The translations under genes and the position numbers were made by a program. The notes under the pieces are model-generated. The model saw only the letters and a list, made by a program, of their open reading frames with translations, did not search any database and was not told the DNA's origin. Shown here in pieces: positions 20,413 to 24,138 of a DNA stretch of 24,138 nt; positions within the stretch are counted from its first letter, which is position 1; every line of letters begins with the position of its first letter. Origin of the DNA: Botryllus schlosseri (taxonomy: Eukaryota; Chordata; Ascidiacea; Stolidobranchia; Styelidae); assembly GCA_000444245.1 (NCBI GenBank), contig ATSW01002324.1, positions 1 to 24,138 of the forward strand, given 5' to 3'.

Positions 20413-20504
20413 CTAAACGTGACAACATATAAGTCACACATACTCACACATACAATATAAAGTGATCGTGGAATAATATTCGCAAGTAGCCTACTATAGA
20501 GAAA

Positions 20505-20960
20505 AGAGTGTTCAATAGGGGTCTTCAAAAAAGACTTTCTTTCTCAAATCGTACTGGCTACTTGATAAAATTGTTAGGTTACCTAATTTAAGCTTACAAA
20601 TCAAATTTGGTTCAATTCCAACCAGTAGCCGCATTGCTACAGGAGAAGAAAGTTTCTATTTATTATATAAAAATAATAACAAAACATTTAAAAAATTTCT
20701 GTTCACCCCGTGACAGTGTTAGGTTGTCTATGAAAACGATGTTCACCAAATTTGGTTCAATTACAACCAGTGGATGCGGATTTATTGCCGTCGAAAAATT
20801 TCGATTATGAATAAAATAGTAATTACGGTGGGCGCAAGTATAATAAATAATTAAAGAATTGGTCACCGTAAATACTATTTATTCAAATCCAAATTTTTCG
20901 ACGGCAATAACTCCGCTTCCAGTGGTTAGAATTGAACCAAATTTGTTGAACATCGTAACA
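20505..20960 (+). repeat. Fold-back family X, second copy
   Basis: It opens with GTTCAATAGGGG and contains two tandem subunits (about 20555-20690 and 20712-20815), each with GTTAGGTT, CAAATTTGGTTCAATT and CCAGT blocks as at 4150-4570. The second subunit is followed by its own inverted copy at about 20865-20957, around a spacer of about 50 bases. The segment 20722-20962 has no counterpart in the right arm of the large structure that starts at 20637. Confidence 0.6.
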
Positions 20961-22456
20961 CCATAGTGTCCTATATGGTGTCGACACTAGCAAATCTCAC
21001 GGTTCAATGAAATTGTATCACGTCAAAATTTCCATTTGGCTACAGTCAATTTGACGGTTATCTTTGACCGGCTTGCCGAGCAATAAATTTGATGAATCGG
21101 GTATCAATCGAAAGCTGACTCTGCACTGATTACGAAAATATAAATTTTATTCCACTCATGGCCCTGGAACCCCCACAATCAGCCCCAAATTATTCATTGT
21201 TGAGTAGATTGGCAGTGTGACGCAACAATGCTGTCTGGCGAAACGAGAGAGAAACTCAAGAGCAAGGATGCGGCCGAGCGGCGAGAGTGGGATCAGCTGA
21301 CGTCGCGGCAATAGCTATGTGCTGTGCAATCGCGTCGCAGAGAAACGGATGCGCTGTCGATACTTTTTCTATTTGCTTCGGTACAAGCGAGCACGCCTTA
21401 TCAGCCTTTCCTTGACTTTTAAGGGTAGAACTGGGTCCACAGAATGTATTAGGGCCCTACCAATTTTCGCGCATTATCCTTCAACTGATAGAGATATTTA
21501 GGCTACGTCTAAATTGTCTACATTGGATATGTTACATTATTATGATATCGATTGCCTTAGCCCGCTAGTTGCGTAGGGCTCCAGAGACGCGTGGCGCTGT
21601 TGATACTTTCTATAGGCGCTTGGCTAAAAGCGAGCACACATTACCAGACTTTCCTTGATTTGTAAGGGTAGAACTGGGTCCACAGAATGTATTTGGTCCC
21701 TACCAATTTTCGCGCAATATCCTTTAGCTGATAGAGATATGTAGGCTACGTCTAAGTAGTCTACATTGGATATGTCAGATTATTATGATATCGATTACCT
21801 TAGCCCGCTTGTTGCGTAGGGCTCCAGAGATGCGTGGCGCTGTTGATACTTTCTATAAGCGCTTCGCTAAAAGCGAGCACACATTACCAGCCTTTCCTTG
21901 ATTTGTAAAGGTAGAACTGGGTCCACAGAATGTATTTGGTCCCTACCAATTTTCGCGCAATATCCTTCAGCTGATAGAGATATGTAGGCTACGTCTAAGT
22001 CAGTGGTTCTCAACCTTTTTGGCTTCGCGGACTTCTTTTGACCGTCACGGACCCTCGCGGACCCCCTCAAGTTTTAGTACAATTTTAGATCTATTATGGT
22101 GCAACCTTCATCTGTCTTGTGGAAATATGAACTGTAGGCTTGTGATAAACAGCAAAATATTCATTTTTCTTGAAGATAACATCATACTATTTATGTAGAA
22201 ATTGGTGGACTTTTGTTATTTCAAAGTTAATTTTGCTGCTGTATTTCTTGAAGTACGTGGTCGTGTCTTGTAAATCCGCGTCTCCGTTTTGATATGAACG
22301 AGGAGTGCCGGAAACCATTTCCACAAAGATAGATGGAGGCTAATGCAATATTAACGCATAACGCTTCGGACGATACTTTTGGTGTGATCGCAACATTTAT
22401 GGCACCAAAATGAAGAAACACATATTTTATGAACATATCACGTCCAGCATCTAGCG

Positions 22457-22525
22457 CAGGGACGGGCAACATACGAACCGCCGGATTCGGCCTGCAACGA
22501 CATGTTGATCGGCCCGCAGAGAGTT
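22457..22525 (+). mobile_element. Fragment of another hAT end, nested
   Basis: CAGGGACGGGCAACATACGA followed by GCCGGATTCGGCC and CGGCCCGCAGAGAG is the terminal pattern of a different hAT family. It lies within the 22001-23410 element. No matching right end was found, so it is either a truncated insertion or captured sequence. Confidence 0.45.
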
Positions 22526-22879
22526 TCTACCGTCAAAGTGAAATCCTAATCTAGAAGAATAGACAAATTTTATGCACCAAAGAATGGATCCAAGTTTCCA
22601 ACCAGAGAAAGACTGTCATGAAACGATTTGTTCTGTTCGGGTTTACATATATATTTACGAGCAAACATTTTCGACCATGAATAATTGAACATTAACAAGA
22701 CAAGGTTGCATACCAATATAACTGGTGATATGAATTTCAGGGTTGGAGCGTAATGCATTGATAGCAACGAAACACTCCTTGTTCATCAAAAAATCAGCCT
22801 TGTCGATAGGGCATCCGCAAAAAGAATGCTCAAAATCTGATAGCCGAGCTTTCAGAGTATAGGTATATCATTGTCCGAT

Positions 22880-22975
22880 TTATGACAAGTGTCAGCCGAA
22901 AATATTCGGGTTCATTTCAATATGAATATAATCAATTGTATATTAAAGTTCTGTACCTCCAAGAAGCTGTTCCCT
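22880..22975 (-). repeat. Dispersed repeat R1, copy 3
   Basis: The reverse strand reads CTTGGAGGTACAGA, then a GAAATGAACCCGAATATTTT block and CGGCTGACACTTGTCA, matching R1 at 1770-1860 in order. It lies inside the hAT element at 22001-23410, so it was either carried by that element or inserted into it. Confidence 0.55.
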
Positions 22976-24138
22976 GCATTGGGCCAAATTATGGAAATAC
23001 TTCGTAAATTTTGATTTCAAACGACTGCGTTCACTAATTTGATGAGACTGCTAACTTCAAATCGAAAAGGTTTCGCAGACATTACGAAGTGACCCTGATT
23101 GACGTTAGTAACTCCATATTTTTATTTTTTCCACAAACCTCAACAAAACATCTCTAAAAAGCAATTTGTTTGTATCAGCAGGTTATTGGAAATTGGCAAT
23201 GAAAATGAGTTTCCACACTACGACAGTCCATGTCAGACGATTATGATGATGATATGAGTCATGAGGTTTTAGCAGCTGTGGTGCGAAACTGCCTCATGCT
23301 TTCTCAAATTAAAACATAAAATAAAAATTAGGTTATCAACCATTTTAAAAATTTAGAGGTCTCGCGGACCCCATGAAATTGCTTCGCGGACCCCCGGTTG
23401 AGAACCGCTGGTCTAAGTAGTCTACATTGGATATGTCAGATTATTATGATATCGATTACCTTAGCCCGCTTGTTGCGTAGGGCTCCAGAGATGCGTGGCG
23501 CTGTTGATACTTTCTATAGGCGCTTCGCTAAAAGCGAGCACACATTACCAGCCTTTCCTTGATTTGTAAAGGTAGAACTGGGTCCACAGAATGTATTTGG
23601 GACCTACCAATTTTCCCGCAATATCCTTCAACTTATAGAGATCCTTCCGTCTAAGTATAGCTAGGTTATTTACCTATCTATAATTGCACATAGCTATTGC
23701 CGCGACGTCAGCTGATCCCACTCTCGCCGCTCGGCCGCATCCTTGCTCTTGAGTTTCTCTCTCGTTTCACCAGACAGCATTGTTGCGTCACACTGCCAAT
23801 CTACTCAACAATGAATAATTTGGGACTGATTGTGGGGGTTCCAGGGCCATGAATCGAATAAAATTTATATTTTCGTAATCAGTGCAGAGTTATAGCTTTC
23901 GATTAATACCCGATTCATCAAATGTATTGTTCGGCAAGCCGGTCAAAAATAACCGTCAAATTGCCTGTAGCCAAATGGAAATTGTGACGTGATACAATTT
24001 CATTGAACCGTGAGATTTGCTTGTGTCGACACCATATAGGACACTATGGTAACACTTTCATGGGGTGAGCAGAATGTTTTCAAATATTTTGTTATTTATT
24101 TTTATATAATAAAAAGAAACTTTCTTCTCCTGTAGAAA

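Larger units (their letters stand above)
21993..23418. mobile_element. hAT element, 1410 bp, inside the tandem array
   Basis: The element at 22001-23410 has perfect 8-bp target duplications GTCTAAGT (21993-22000, 23411-23418). The ends are CAGTGGTTCTCAACC and GGTTGAGAACCGCTG, each followed inward by GCTTCGCGGAC. The interior is AT-rich with no transposase; the 81-codon frame at 22227-22472 (-) shows no family features. Array period bookkeeping agrees exactly with this insertion size. Confidence 0.92.
21359..23655 (+). repeat. 243-bp tandem array, split by a hAT insertion
   Basis: Units start with GATACTTT at 21359, 21602, 21845 and 23506. The first three starts are 243 bases apart; removing the 1418-bp hAT insertion and its duplication from the last interval also gives 243. 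Unit 1 is the most diverged, units 2 and 3 are near identical, and unit 4 is partial (to about 23655). Each unit contains AGGTAGAACTGGGTCCACAG, CAATTTTCGCGCA and TTAGCCCGCTTGTTGCGTAG. The unit is not an open frame. Confidence 0.85.
20637..24138. mobile_element. Large fold-back structure with a tandem-array core, open at window end
   Basis: Long inverted arms enclose a 243-bp tandem array. The inner arms are 20963-21322 and 23686-24049, matching over about 360 bp (anchors: CTATATGGTGTCGACAC, GGTTCAATGAAATTG, TGGCCCTGGAACCCCCACA, AGCTGACGTCGCGGCAATAG). The arms continue outward as 20637-20721 and 24050-24135, both containing CTACAGGAGAAGAAAGTTTC, and probably go past the window end. The left arm carries about 240 extra bases of family X sequence. 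No transposase or capsid-type gene was seen between the arms. It resembles fold-back transposons in layout; the family is not recognised. Confidence 0.75.

Noticed and set aside
20343-20528. Antisense-side frame of 61 codons next to the protease exon
   Set aside because: Same strand as the protease exon but a different frame, and it crosses the acceptor. The GDSGG frame is the real one.
1-24138. CRISPR array, operon or bacterial-type system
   Set aside because: Introns, polyadenylation signal and hAT elements show animal DNA; the only regular array (243-bp units) has no spacers and sits between inverted arms.

Overview
The window is intron-rich, AT-rich animal genomic DNA, full of small non-autonomous DNA transposons (mostly hAT). 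The genes have many short exons with GT/AG borders and intron phases matching between copies. The mix of an AADAC-type lipase tandem, a trypsin-like last exon and many hAT elements suggests a marine invertebrate, perhaps a deuterostome. That placement is inference; no marker in the window fixes the species.

Two copies of an arylacetamide deacetylase / neutral cholesterol ester hydrolase-like gene (AADAC/NCEH1 type, alpha/beta-hydrolase fold) lie in tandem on the + strand. The downstream copy (9428-15124) has nine exons that join without a break into a 407-residue protein. It has an N-terminal membrane anchor, the HGGG oxyanion motif, the GDSAG nucleophile elbow, and the expected catalytic Asp and His. 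The upstream copy (984-6378) keeps exons 1-5, the end of exon 8 and exon 9 with the same lengths and phases. It has a frameshift in exon 1, a lost acceptor AG before exon 2, no recognisable exons 6-7 and a frameshift in exon 9. It is most likely a young pseudogene, though both frameshifts lie at T runs and could be sequence errors.

The last exon of a trypsin-family serine protease is on the - strand at 20215-20412, beginning exactly at GDSGG. Its other exons are not recognisable in the window and probably lie beyond 24138. It is convergent with the intact esterase gene.

The rest is transposon debris. There are hAT elements with readable 8-bp target duplications at 4791-5305, 16765-17938 (Tol2-like ends), 18957-19579 and 22001-23410, and a probable one at 2564-3274. 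There are also a 510-bp fold-back element at about 7979-8489, a dispersed family built from tandem subunits (4150-4570, 20505-20960), and a large structure from about 20637 to beyond the window end. In this last one, a 243-bp tandem array sits between inverted arms of about 360-450 bp and is itself split by a hAT insertion. A possible solo LTR lies near 16233-16646. No RNA gene, CRISPR array or operon-like system was seen.
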